This document shows positions 11,558 through 26,500 of a stretch of 64,000 bases of DNA, piece after piece. Under the pieces are notes generated by a model. The model had not been told where the DNA came from. It saw nothing but the letters and a program-made list of their open reading frames with translations, and did no database searches. Source of the stretch: Nectonema munidae (lineage: Eukaryota > Nematomorpha > Nectonematoida > Nectonematidae); the NCBI GenBank assembly GCA_030549495.1, contig JAUIRK010001043.1, positions 372,001 through 436,000 on the forward strand, read 5' to 3'. The position numbers were made by a program, and so were the translations under genes. Position 1 is the stretch's first letter. Each line of letters opens with the position of its first letter.

Positions 11558-14500
11558 GTAAGTAGTATTCCTTTTGATTTAGAATCTCTTGAGTTTCCAT
11601 TTTACTCTTTTTCCCACTCCATCACAAATTCACACACTTTCACATTCTCAGTGCGCTGACGTAGTGATTTCACAAATTCCATTTGTTTTGCACTTTCTTG
11701 AGGCAAATTCCTGTGCATACGCTGGGAAAAGAGTGTTTCCATAACACTTCTGTTTATTCCTCCTTCGACACAATAAATCACATGTTTTTCACATGATTTT
11801 TGCACTCCAAATTGTTTCACTATTTTCGCCATTATGACGTAATTTTGCGCCAACGTCATTGAAAATTCTAGAATACTTTTAATGATAGTTGCGACTACCT
11901 ACTGATTTTAAAATATATGGATTTTTTTAATATATTTTTATGCTATAAACATATTATTAATAAGCAAAAGATTTATATTAAAAAAATGTTTTTTTAATTT
12001 TTTTTTATTTAAAAAAAAAAGATTAAAAATTAATTTGTTTTTGATAATTCTAATTAACAAATCTAATATGTAAACTAATTAACTATTAGCGATGTGTAAA
12101 AATATATTGCGGTAAAAGTGATATTTTTTCGTTTTTAAGACATCAGCCTATTTCTTGAGAGACCGCGTAGTTTTGGGCATTTGTCTATGAATGATTTGGG
12201 CAACCCCATTTTAATATGTAATATTAAAACATATGTAGTGTATACATATATACCTATATGTAGTTTTCTCAACAAAAATTCATAAAGGGCTCTATGACAT
12301 TTTAAAGGAAATAATGAGATAATAAGGGAATCATAAAAAAACTATTTTAAACATAAATCCTAACGCAAAAATGAAAGATATATCAAACAGTAATATTATT
12401 TATCAATTGGGCACTGATAAAAAAAAACGGTTCTAGGAAATTTGCCGTAAGAAAACTCACCTCATGAATTTTCGCCTCAGATCGCCTAATGGGAAAAATC
12501 GGCGTAAGACAATTTTGCCGTAAAATAAATGTTTGTGATAAAAAAGAGTTTGGTTTCTGAAGTACCATTTTATCTCTTCCAAACAACCAAGCTTGGCTTT
12601 CGAAGTTTCTGATAAGTAAACAACCAATAAGGAAATGGAGTAATTATTTTTTTTATCCGTATTTTCGATCTATTCAGTAAATATAGTTAAGCTCGTCAAC
12701 TAATTTCAGTCCTCCTCTACTAGTTTCCATTTGATAAACCATCGTCTGCCTACAAAAAACTATAGTCGAAAAAAAATAAAAAATAAAGATAAAATAAAAA
12801 ATAGAATAAAATAAAAAAAATAATTACTTGGCCAAATTTGGTTGTTTGAAAGAGATAAAATGGTACTTCAAAAACCAAACTCTTTTTATCACAAATATTT
12901 GTTTTACGGCAAAATTGTGTTGCCGCGATTTTTCCTATTATGCGAAATTTCCCGAGGCGAAAATTCCTGAGTTTTCCTACGGCAAATTTTCGGGACACTA
13001 AAAAAGATCCATCTAACTCTACTTTGTGGACCTTGTGTTATCTTGTTGTTATAGTGTTATAGATTTTTTTATTTATAAAAAAAAAAAAATTTTTTTTGTG
13101 TTATAGCTATTATGAATTTTAGAACAACTCAAGATTAGATTAAAAATAAGCCCAGACTTCGTAAAGAAAATCCAAAATGAAATTTATTGAAAAATAAGGA
13201 AATTAGGTTATTTCATTTATCAAAAATATCAAGATTGATCATCTTTTTTCAATCCATTTATGTTTTGTTCAGTCTTGTAAATCTGACAGTGGTCTTTTTT
13301 GCTTGCCAAGTAACACATGAAGTATTATTATCTTTCATTGTGTGTTGTTTGGTCAGAACATGTAATGTTTATTTGAGAAAAATATCCTTCCACGAATGAG
13401 TTGGTATTTTCATTAATTTACATGAATTTAAATACTTGGAACAATTTATTTAATCACCTGTAACTTCACGTTATCTATATCAGTATTCTGGTATTTTTAA
13501 TTTTTCATCATAATTAAATTTTTTTTAAAGATTTTACTTTAAAAATACGAGAAAACTTTAAACATTAACAAGGGATTTAGTTTGCGTAAGTAAAGCTTCG
13601 ATTCTAGACTGGAAGCTCTCAAGTTCAAGTCTCTTGAATCCAATATTGTTTAAACTTTTAAAGCTTCCTTACAAATTGCTTTAGACTTATGGAAATACGA
13701 AATCTAAATCTGAATAGAACACTCACAAACGTTTATCGTTGACCTCTACCTTTTAACTTATACCTATACGTAAAGGAATAGGATACATTTGTGGCCCTCG
13801 ATTCATTTAGCGCAAGGGTCAGCAAACTACGTCCTGCCGGCCAGATCTGGTCCGTGAAGTAAGTTTATCCGGTCCGCAAGCTAAATTTTGATATTGATAG
13901 GTGTTACAAAATAAGTATTTTTGAAATATATTGTCTTCATTTCCACTTTTTACGTATCCTCAATAGTGCATCAACTTTGCCACATTCAAAGGAAAAACAT
14001 CGAAAAGTTTGCTTTATTTTGCTTTAAACAGGTATTGATAGGAGTTTCATAATGTCAGTGTTTTTTTAACTTTTCAATATTTCGGCCCGCATTTTTTAAA
14101 TTTTCGGTAATTCGACCCGCTTCAAGAAAAGTTTGGTGATCTCTGATCTAGCCAATTCGACATCTTTTATTTGCCAAATTTAAATGAACTATTTTGAGTT
14201 CTTTTTTGTTATTCTAAATTAATTAATTAATTAAAGTATATTTTTAATTATATCGGAGATCAATTAAAAATTTTTTTTTACATTTTTTGATCTTGCCTTC
14301 AATACACTTTCATGTGATAACATTTTTGTAATTTTTTAAATGATAGGTAAAGGAAATGATGATGTTCAGATCAAGCCGCACATATCATTGGTTGGAGGCA
14401 TTTCAATCATGATTGGCACTATGATAGGTTCATTTCGATTTATCATTTTGGTCGTATGTCTCTATTCATTCATTGTGAACTTCTTTGAAAGAGTGTATCA

Positions 14501-17500
14501 GTGTTGTTTGTCTAACTCTTAAGCTTAAATATCTCTCAAATACTAAGTATACTATTTATTACTCACGCTCTCCTTTTTGAAAGCTTTTAAAAAGCCTTCG
14601 TCAATCCTTTGTTTTGTGAAATCAGTTTTTCTATTTTGGCTATAATGCCAAAATCAATACAAACCAACTCTCTTTTAAATGCAGCGTGGAAGTGCTGTTT
14701 TTCATTTCTTCTTCGCCCCCTCTGCTTCGTATCAAAAGTGGAGAGGTAAAACAACGAATCTTCATACATAGCGCAGCTGCCATACTGTTATTCCTATCAT
14801 TTTCATTTTCTCTTAGTCAAATAATGCATATTATTTTTGACGTCACGATTCCACTCTTAAAAATGAGTAGTTAGGCAAGACTGCGCTTGAGACGGCATTG
14901 CATGTAAAAATCGCGATCCTGGAAAAAATATACTTGACTTTTCAAATATATCAATCGATGACACTTCCGATAGCGATAATAAAAAACTAATTTAAGGTAT
15001 ATTAATTTTAAGACTTCAATGAGTAAATTAAATATTGAATTTTAATGTAAAAACATGATCTTTATTCTCCACTGATTCCTTCTCATTTGTTTCTCTTCTA
15101 GAAGAGTACATTTGTCCACCACAACTAAACGAACTGGGGAATGAGACAAAATTAATTAAAAAAAATAATAATATAATAAATTATTCAAAAGTTGAGAAGA
15201 GGAGGTCTCCTAAATTTTTACATCAAATTACAGGCAAAAAGACAGCTTTCGATAAAATGCTATTTTATATACATAAAATACAAAGCTTCTTTTACTCTTT
15301 ATACCTCCAGTATAAGCCTTAATTTGTCTATTGGTTTGCCTGAAAAAATTGCTGAACTATCAAAATTTACGGATCAAAGAATAGAAAGACTGATTAATCC
15401 GAGACTGATCTAATCGGTAAATGACGAGTGCCCCTACTATATGTAAAATTTAGAACAAAACCGTAGAATTTCAGTTTAATAGGCTAATCCATCAAAACAT
15501 ACTATATGTAATAATCATATGATGCATATTTTAAATTTTTATGTAAAAAAATTTTTTTATATCATTTGAAAGCGTATTATTATTATGTGGAAGCTAAATA
15601 TGGTACTTTGTTTTTTTTTAGAAAATTTTTAAATTTAAAGTTATTGGCAATTGATTGATTACAATAATAATTTGGCTTAAAAAATTCATGAAAATTTAGG
15701 CGCCAATTTTTGTAAAGCGTAAAATGTCAAGATTTACATGAGGTATTAGGCTCACAATAGTTGGCTATTTTTTAAAAAAAAAATATGATAATGATTTTTG
15801 TTTAAAGAGATCAGTCAAGTGTTTTCCTATACACTCACAATCTTACTAACAAGTGAAAATAAAGAAACGAATCTACATTCTATAAGTTAATCTAAACTAA
15901 TAAGTTTAAATCAAGATATAAGCTAAAATCAATCAATGCTGCTGAGTTGGAAGTAAGAACTGCTAGTAGTTCTTTGTTCAAATTATGCAAGCGTGGATTT
16001 TATGTCCTTGGACAGATATAAAGGTACTTTGGAGTGTTTTCAATGTCGAGTATACCTAACCAACTTTACTCACACTTTTTGCTTTGAGCGCTATATACTC
16101 TTTTACTTTGGAACCTAATTCTGGAGAATAATAATCTACCTTCTTTTTCAATGCAATTATATATATATAAAGGATACGCTTTTCACTTCAAAGGAGGGGG
16201 TTAAAGGCCGGGGACAGCTTTTTACCATGGGCTGGGTTGGGTCTATAGAAAGAGATTTGGTAGCATTTAAGTTTAATATGGTTGCTTAGGTACACTGATT
16301 TCGATAGTGCATGTTTTTGCGTTTGAATTCGACATCCCTGACCTAATAATAACAATACCCATGGCGGCCCTTAATGCCCCATTATTTTTTATTTTTTTAT
16401 TTTAAGCTTAATAAAACTGTAGGAATCTCTCCTTTCAAATCTCATTCAAAAGTAGAAGATTCATAGCTCGTGAATTTTAATATAGAATTTTTACAGCGAT
16501 AAATCTCACACATTGATTGATTTTTCTTTTCTCTTATCTAAATTGTGCATCATAAATGTAATGGTGTTTCAAAATTGCATTCCTTATATTCGGATTATCA
16601 GGTGTTCCTTTCGCATAATGACGGAACAAGAAGAATCCTTGTTTTTAGCCTATTTTATATTTCCAAAAAGAGAGTTTATAAAAAATTATAAGCAAAACAT
16701 GTCTAATTATATCTTTTACTTTCAAAATATTTTTTGTCCCTGTTTGGCACACTCTAACTTTCATTCTCATGCCGGATTCAAAAAAATTTCCCTGAATTTT
16801 TGTTTTTTTTGCCTTCTCGCGAATTACGCGAAAATTATTAGTCTTCGGTTTTTTTCCCCAAATCAACCATTTTTAAATCTTGCTTCAAACATTTAAGAAA
16901 AAATAAATTTGAGTAAAAAAGTAAATGGGAAAAGTTAACGTGTAAGTTATAAAAGAAATTCGGATAGCTTTTATGAGGAAATAGGCACTTTTAATCATGG
17001 TAAGAGAAATAATTTGGATTAAAGCTAATTTGTAGAAATATGCATTATTTTTTGATCGAAGGAAATCGAAGAATATTTGCTGCTTTCTCAAAAATCAAGC
17101 AAGTATATAGGAAGAAAGTTTAAGAAAATGCGGAAAACCATTCTTAGATTAGTGTGGATTTAGTGATGAAAAAAACAAATCTGTGTATATTTTTTATAAA
17201 AACATAATTTTCCGTTTTTAAACAATTAAATATTAATAGGCCGTGAAACTTTTATGCATGAAACGAAACCCGTTTTAAAGGAAAATTTTCGTCCACCATG
17301 GTCATCCACAAATCATCATACCATTGGAAAACCACGGTACTCAGAGGGATATCACAACGCGATTAGGAATGAATGGATGATGGAAGGAAAGGGTGAGATG
17401 AGAGGTGTTATTACGAGAACATCTGGGCCTAACATCGAACCTTTTCTTCCCTGCACTTATTTTTCAACGGTACGAGGATCTGTTGATGACCATGGTGGCC

Positions 17501-20500
17501 GAAAATTTTTCTTTATAAGGGCTTTGTTGTAGGAAGAAAAAAGTTAAATTTGCGATAATGAACTGAGAAGGTATTACTACATCGAGTAGTAAATACTCTC
17601 AGTAAAAGTTTATAATGGTTTTAGTTTCTTTTTTCACGGATAAGCGTTTTACTGCCTTAAAAATTTAAAAATCGCAGGAAGTAAATATATTCTCGGGAGG
17701 AAGTTGCTTGCGGGATCCTGTGAACCGGGAAAGAAACATCGAAGCATTCAAACCACAGAAAAGATTGAATCTTCTGAAATCAAAATATCAGAAGTTTTTC
17801 CATAAACTCTAATCCGAAATCAATTTATTTTGTATTCTTAATGAACATTTGGTGTGAATGTGTGTTCCCAGATGGTTTAGGATTAGAGCAGGTTTGGGGA
17901 GTAGTGGAAATTTTAGAATCATTCTTCCTGCGGAATAAAAAATTTTAGCCCCAAAAAACATTTTTCCCTGCACTAACTTTTGCAAAAGTGTTTACTTCCA
18001 GTGATGTTGGTTAATGATCGAATGACACTACTACCGATTCGTAGTTCGCTACGTATCGACTTCCCATTCTTGAAGTGATGACATTTATCACTTTATAGAA
18101 CTCAATAGGTGTCATGCATGAAGTAGTAATGTTAATTGAGAAACAATCTTAATGTGTGGTGTTAGCTTGAATCCTGACAAGGCTAGAATCAAATCGCCTT
18201 AGACAAAAAACTGACAATGGAATGTAGCTTTTTCCTAAATAAAAAAAATATACTTATAAAAGGGATATGATAAAAAAAAATACAAAAAAATAAGAGACAT
18301 GTTTGATATTTGATGCGATGAATTGAATTTTATGGAATATATACCATTTTTACTTTAAGTTATCTTCTTTTAGTTCTAAAATACAAAATAAAAATAGACC
18401 AATTGGAATTGAAAAAGACAATTTAGAATTATAAAAGATAATTTCAAACTAAAAAAGACTATATAAAGTAAAAATGGTATGTATTATATATATAAAATCT
18501 GATTTATTCTATTCCATTAACTTGAGAATAATTTCCTATTCTGTGTTGCCATAAAAAAAACAAGGGTGCGCTGCGCACTTTATGTTAGAATCTTTTCTAA
18601 TCTGTATAAAATTCTTCCTTCAGGTGCTGGTATCTTTGTCACTCCAGGTGGTGTTTTGAAACGCGTGGAATCTGTTGGTCTATCTCTTCTGATATGGGCT
18701 ATTGGTGGCCTCATTTCCATGTTTGGTAAGCATGAGTAACCCTGATTCCACATTTTAAATGTCCACTTTTCGCCTCTTAGGAGCTTTGGTTTACGCCGAG
18801 TTGGGTACCATGTTCCCGAAGTCAGGAGGAGAACAGCTTTACTTTTTGGAAGCGTTTGGACGCAGCAACAAGTTTTTTGGTCCGATTCCCTCTTTCTTAG
18901 TGGTGTGGACGTTTCTGATGCTGCTCAAAACATCCGCCATGACAGTCCTTTCAATGACCATGGTGAAGTACTTGCTTGTGGCTATAATGGATGAATCTGG
19001 CTTCAATATGCTGCCTTTATACGCTGTCAGGATGCTAGCTATCATCTTTTTGAGTAAGTTCATTTCTTTTCTCTCTCTCTGTCTCAATGAGTATATTCAG
19101 CGAATTTATCACATTTCTTATCAACCAATTTTTATAGGAAAAAATATATATATATATTTCTAAAGTATTTTTACCATATCAATGCATTCATCATATTTGG
19201 TGTAGAGAAGTTTGTTTGCTTTAGGTACGCATTTTTTTAAGCAAAAAAATAAAAAGAGACGCTAAAATATAAAAAGCTATAATATCTCTACCGTTCAGCA
19301 CTCCCCTCTTATTTCCGTCTCCTTCCGAGAGTGGTCGCTTTCATTTCGTCTCTTAAATGATATATATCATGCCCACTTGTTGCTTTTCAATCGTTCAACA
19401 AAGTAAATGAGTATATTACAATATTTGAACATTCACATTTTATGTCTATATAAACTATAAACACAATTAGAGAAATATTCTTCATGTGTCCATATTATTT
19501 TGTCTCGCACGCTGTCAAGTAGTGGCGTGTTGAGAAAATTATCTCTGTATCAATCTCAATCTATGATATCATATATTTACAAATGATCCATTTCAGAAAA
19601 AAACTGGTAAGCAAGGAATACATTTCGAAATATACAAACTAACATATGTGCTTCGTACTTTATTTTGAAAAGCCCCCCTCCAGCTCCAATGCGGGTTCTG
19701 GTTGTATATATAAGTGCTGTTTTTAGGTAAAATTTTTTAGGGATAAATGTGTATGCTGTTTTAAAGCTTATATTAGTTTTATTAAAAAAAAAAGCTGCCC
19801 TCATCTGGTAGCACTGTGACATTTTAATTTTTTAAAAATTTATTTAACCCTAAGAAATGAAAATATGAGATTGGATTATTTTGAAAATAAATAAATTGAA
19901 ATAAATGCAAATTTAATTGACAAATTTTAGGTAAATAAAAACCAGGGATCAAATAAAAAATAAACGTATAAAATTTTACGCCACACGTTTACTTTAAAAG
20001 GATTTAATAAATATACTTTATTTATAACAGCATAAATTTTTCTATAACATTTATTTTAAAAACATTAGATGAATTATGTCACCTTGAAGTTTTCTATAAA
20101 TTGATTAGCGTTATCGTTTGATTGATGCCATTTTCAAGGTAAGACCAATGATCCATTTACGTCATAAACTGTCAATCAATATCAAAAGCAGTGGCGGAGC
20201 CCCCCTCCCCCTATGAAAAATGGCTTCGGAAATTACCCTTACTAATGTACACCCTTACATGTATAAAAAATAAAAGTTCGCAATTTATTCATGGCAAAAT
20301 AATGTTAAAAATATGAAAACATAGGTAATTGATTCTAAAAGACATAATAAAGCTGTCGTATTCTCTGAAGACTTTTAGCAAAATTGCAAAAAAATTTAAA
20401 TAGATTTCGGCCCCCGTATAAGAAATTTCTGGATCCGCCATTGATCAAAAGTATACATTTTTTGAGATAATTCTTGAATTTATCCCTGTAGATAAGTCAT

Positions 20501-23500
20501 AACACAATTTAGCACATATATTAACATACATTCTTGAAAATTTATTAAACTTTTAAATTTAAACTTACTTCCACCATTTTTACACTGTGTCATTTTTGTT
20601 GAGGTTTGGAAAGTTTGCGATAGCCATGTCAAAAAATCTGATATTTTAGCCGATTTTTTAGTACAAAATAAAATTATAATAAAATATACGTATGTATACG
20701 GCGAAATAGCACACACAACTCAATTAACTTAATTTCCCAGTTTTACTTCCAAAATTTGGACAGCCTTAAAAACCATCTTTGAGAGCGATCATAATTCATA
20801 GCGCAAACAACTATACGAAATTTTACAATTTTATAAATAACATATGATGATTACTACATCAATATTAAAAGTTTAGTATTCATACGCGTGCAAAGTGTTT
20901 GGAGGAGAAATACAGAGGAACACGTGTAATGTAAATGAGGGCACCCAATCTTCAACGAATCTAACGGGCCCCCTGTGTGCCAGCGGACATCGGTTGGAAA
21001 GCTCAGCTTTAAACATTTCATCTCAGAAAAACGAAACTACACAATTTATTCGGAAAATTATATTATATGTACACTTTTTGACAGTTTTATGAGAACCTTA
21101 ATGCTTTGGGGATTTAAATATATTAAATACTTCTTGAATCTCCAAAATTCTGATCCTCAAAGGGCTTAAAATCAAATTTTAAATGATTAAATCGGGATTC
21201 TTCACCCTAAAATTTTTTTAAATTGAACAATTACAATACCTTAATTTCTTGCAATCGATGTCAAAATATATTTAATTAGTAAGATATTTGTTGTTGTTTT
21301 CCTTCAATTCAAAAGCTTTTAAATTTTGAAGTCTGATCATAAGTCATGGAGCCTAAATCATTTTCCCATTGGCCAAAAATGGGCCCTGGGTTGAAGAAGC
21401 TAGGGCCAAATGATGAAAAAAAATTTTTAATAACTATCATCTTAATACTTTGCATCAGTGCTCTTTGGTTACATCAATTGCTACAGCTCAAAATTGGCAA
21501 CACAGATTCAAAACTTCCTGACCTTTTCCAAGATACTTGCTCTAGCCATTGTTATTGTTGGTGGGATTGTTAGGATGGCTCAAGGTAACAATTTTCATTC
21601 AATTTTTTCATGAAATATTTCGCATCTAATCTCAAGCCTAAAGCCACTCTCGTCCACCTAATGGCGCTTTTTTACGTGTAAGTTAATAGCAATAAGAATG
21701 GCTATTTCCTACCTTTTAATAAAGTGTACGCTTTTTAGCTGTTTCATTTTATGACTTTAAAAATATTGATTTTTGGATTCCAAAGCATGATCGCACAAAA
21801 ATATTGTGTACGTTCGTTTTCAAAATGCAGATCGCGTTAGAGACTGACTCTGCCTTCACTTTTGAAAGATTCTTTGACACTAACAATTGTGTAGAGCACT
21901 TTCATGTTGTGTGTGTTTTGCAAGATATAAGATGAGCACTTTGTATAACGTTATCTTAGAAGACAAGCCAATCGAATCAGTGTGGCTAACGGTTGAGGGA
22001 TTTGGATAGTCCCTCACTTCGATCACACAAATGTGAGAGACACAGAGTGTAGAAACCGGCCTTAGATTGGCTTTATTCGAATGACAGCCATCCTATTTTT
22101 ACGGGTTTTATAAGGACATGTGGTAAAAGTAATGTTCGTACAGAATATAATTCCTATCTTGAAAATAGATGCCATCACTACCTCTCCTACTTATATCTTC
22201 AATATTTATTTTATTTTAGTTAAACATTTGCAGATAAATTCTCTTTTCAGATTTTTTTCTTTTTTTAGCTGAGGACGATTTTCACGACTGATAACATTAA
22301 AAAAAATTCCTTCTCGTTCCATATTATTTGTCTTTTTTGTTTTCCGGAGAGTTCCAAAATTTGAGCAAAAGGAATAGAAATAGATTTATACTTTAAAAAT
22401 TTTGTTTTGATTTCAAAGTATCTAAATAAATGAATTTGAATCTGAAAGATGTTTTAAACCAATTTTTAGAAATGTAAATATTTTGATCCAAGGTATACAC
22501 TACGAAAATTTTCTTTAATGATACTGTTTTTTATAGATGGCGAGAGAAAGATCTAAAAAATGCAGAAAGCCCATTCTTATATTAATGTATTTGAAGCGAC
22601 AAAAATCAAATATATACATTAAAAGTGAAGTAAATATATTTTCACGAACACAAAATAATGCAAGATCTCTGCCCACCCGAAAAGAAACAGTAGACTGCTA
22701 ACTCACAAAAGTTTTTCCAAACTCAAACTTATTAAAAGAACGAGTAAGTAAATTTTCTGGTGATAATAATGAGTTATGTACGCACAGTATCTCCTATAGG
22801 CTATTAGGAAGGAAATCGAAACATTATATCGCTGGATCCAATATAGCCGGGAGGGATCTTGGCTTTCGTTTTTTATGGCTATATAACACGTGTTCTAGTA
22901 GATGCGTGATAAAGCGGATTCGTAGATTCAACCCCGCCATTTTAAACTTATATCAACATTCAAACGTGTAACCTTCTCTTTACTTTGTTTACTCTATTAT
23001 TCGTTCCTGTTTAAAAATGGCGTATTAACATATGTAAGTGCGACGAATAATAAGGACGTTTGCTTTTTCTTTGTATTTTTCCAAAAACTCCACGTTTTTC
23101 GGTTTAGCTTGTTTGTATCGAATCGCACACCATCGTTCTACAATTTTGTAGTAGAAATAATGAAAGGATAGCTGGAGATGAAATTTTAATTAAAGGAGAA
23201 CATAAATCCTCGCTAAAGATCAAATTTAATAATATTTTATCTTGTAGCAAGTATATATCTTTCAAATTAGTATTAATAACACGTTCACAGATCTGTAATT
23301 CAGTGTTTCTCTTAGAAAATTTACAACGCATAATGATGTTTTTAAATAATTTATGTTGAACGTCAAAATCCTTCATGTATTTGCGTGAACTAATATACCA
23401 TTTATTGATGATTGTATCTCTCTCGTTATTTGCAAGAAATTTACAATGTTTCTTGCTTGTATAGAATTATTTATTGATTATTTTTATTGAAAAAAGACAC

Positions 23501-26500
23501 GTATAGGGGCTTAGAAATAAATTGGGTTCGGAGCCTTCTCTCGCGATCTATATATTCAGTATACTCCACTCTCAATTCCTTAAACACATATAAACTAGAG
23601 ATGTGTCGGATGGGAACAAAAATTCCGAGAAAAACGTTGCGGTATATAGAAAGTAGAAATCTGTTTGAAAATTGCAGATGTGCATGTTGAAACGTAGCTG
23701 ATCCACGGAAGATGTAAAAATCTTACGAATGCCGATATCCGATGCATCTCAAATATGATCTGTGAATGCCTTTTCAAAGTCTCAATCTGGTTATAACCAT
23801 GAACAAGGTTAATTCTGGGAGTTTTTTTAAAGTGCATCTTAAAAATTACAAATGTGCAAAAAGTGCGTAGTAATTAATATATTTTTTTCCAAAAGCATTA
23901 CAACAGTATAAAAAGTTTTTATGATTCAATTATAAGTCACTTCACATTTGATCAAATCTAAGAATTTTTGAGCATTTATATGCCCATGACTTTTTTGGGA
24001 GTGGACACGACTCAAAAAATGACCGTGACTTCATCCTTTTTTCGTGTTTCAGGTCATCTCGGTATTTTGGCAACAGGATTTGAAAATTCGAATTGGTCTC
24101 CCTCTGCCATCGCGGAGGGCTTTTACCAAAGCTTGTGGTCTTACGAAGGCTGGTAAGATTTTCGCTTCATTTTATCTCGAATCATCTACGCCATTATTTC
24201 TAAACTTTTTGCCATTTAGGAATCAAGTTAATTACATTTCCACTGAACTCATAAATCCTCAGAAGTAAAAATCACTTTTTTTAAATCTTCCAATCTCGCC
24301 CTCAACATTCTGTATAACGTGATTTTGTTGGAAGTTTTTCATATTTTCATTGTTAAAAACTAGCTTTATTTTAGACGAATATCAATAATATTTGTAAACT
24401 AAAAATCTTTTTCTTAGCAATTTGTCCTTCTTTCCCTCAGCACGCGGCTTTCAGAGACCGAGGTAGAAGAAATGGGTTAAAAATTGGTATGGATTTAAGT
24501 GCATTGATCAAATCCTTTTATCGAACATCAAATAGGAAAACATTTGTCAAGTCTCACTCAATGCTATAAATCATATTTTAGGTTACATTGCACAAAAATC
24601 AAATCATCGCATCAAATGTCAAGATTGATACGGAAATAATAAAATTTGTCATAATTATATATAGAGAGGAAATAATAGTCTAATCCAGCGTTTTTCAAAC
24701 TGTGGGTCCCGACCCTTCAGTGGGTCGCGTGAAAAATAAACGGGTCGTGACAAAAAAGAAAGGACATCAAGGGAGAGCAAAGTGAAGAAAATCTAAAAGT
24801 ATTAATATTTTATACATATAAATTGTCGATGCTGAATAAATGAACGTAGTGATCAAAGTTTGTCTCATTACACCTGAATATTATGGGTCGCGATGCAAAC
24901 TGTGCTTCTTGCCATGCGGCGCAATCTATGATATATAGTCTAAAATATATGAAGATTCTAAGCGAATTTATATAATATAACATTTTTTCTACTTTAACGT
25001 CAATTTTTTACATGATGAAAGAAGGTTTTGAAATTTTTTAATCAATATCTACCTTATTTTGGATTCTGAGTTTGAACTTTGAAGGGGGCAATGGCATGAC
25101 GGCACACTGAGGTCATTGACCCGCACGTGAGAATGAAATTTTGCGATTTTGCTTTTATGAGTTTTTTTAAATAAAAAATTCATATGTAGTAAAAATAGAC
25201 ATAATTAAACAAATTAATGAGTATACCAAACATTTCTAAGTGAAACTGATAGGCTATTCGATTTAACACCTCTATACTTAAAATTAGACTTACATTGTGT
25301 TTGATCCAGTCTTAGAACATATATTGATAGCCACATTAAAAAATCGTATTTTTAATTAATAAATAATATTTCAAGTTACACAATCAATATAAATACGAAA
25401 GTACAGAAATCTAGCTTTACTAGTACGCCAAAAGATACTGCCTCCATGCTATAGATATATCGTTTAACTCATTTTCACTCAAATGTTTGTTTTGGCTGCT
25501 TCATTTTACGAATCTAAGCTTGCATTATGTTTGTTCTTTAATTCACTCGTCTAGAAACCTTCCTCTTGCCATTTTGCTTGGAGTGCCTTTTGTCACTGTG
25601 CTGTACATGCTAACAAACATCGCCTACTTCACTGTTTTGACGCCGAATGAAATCATCGAGTCGAACGCTGTCGGAATCGTATGTGCCTCACTTTTCTTCT
25701 CGAACCTTTTCACTAAACAACCTTATGTGCCTTTTATCGCAGGACTTTGCAAACGTTGTCTTGGGATCGTATGTGAGCTGGATCATTCCTATTTTTGTAG
25801 CTTTCTCATGTGCTGGAGCTCTGAATGGCTACTACCTCTCAATGAGCAGGTAACTTTTGATTTTGTTTGATGCGTTTTTTACTACAGGCAGTAATTATTT
25901 TAGGGAATAATAATAATCTTTATAACTAGGTGGCTATTATTAATCAAGTTGGACTTTAAACGGTCATTCTTAAATACACTGGAAGGCAAACAAACATAAA
26001 AGAGTGATACTTCATTTTAGGAAAAGATCCATCTCCCCTCCGCTTGAATACGCTACTCACTACAGAGTAGGGTAGGTCGATTTAATATTTTTTTCAAAAC
26101 CGCAGTAGCATCCTATCATTGGTAGATAATATTAGCCTTCAGACATTACTTAAAACAAAAATTAAGAAAAAATATTGAAGTATCTTTTGCGGAAATTGAT
26201 TTGAATTTTAGTATTCACTTGTAGTTTTTAAATGTGTTTTCTTCTAAAAAAATATATAAAAAACAATTGAAAAAACATTTATTTTCATTTAATCTGTTTT
26301 CATGCACACAAACTATCATAAGTTTGATAATAATAGCCTTTTGATATGAAAGAAGGGAGTTTTGACCGACTCAATAGTTTCGTCAAAATTGATTTATGAC
26401 GATTCTCGTATCCAAAAACCAAATGTGAGGCCTCTGAAACTAATTTCACGCTTCTTTCAACGCCTTGAGAATGAGATGGTAGATTTGGGATATTTGGCTT

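Noticed and set aside
14340-14522. Open frame starting ATG at 14340 as the gene's first exon
   Set aside because: The first 7 nt (ATGATAG) form the acceptor of intron 1, and the frame after 14427 lacks homology. Splicing from 11557 gives a coherent N-terminus.
16513-16896. 127-residue frame in intron 2
   Set aside because: Low-complexity hydrophobic composition, no motif, and no splice context.
17254-17532. 92-residue frame
   Set aside because: It spans the MITE at 17281-17511, and its ends come from the two TIR arms.
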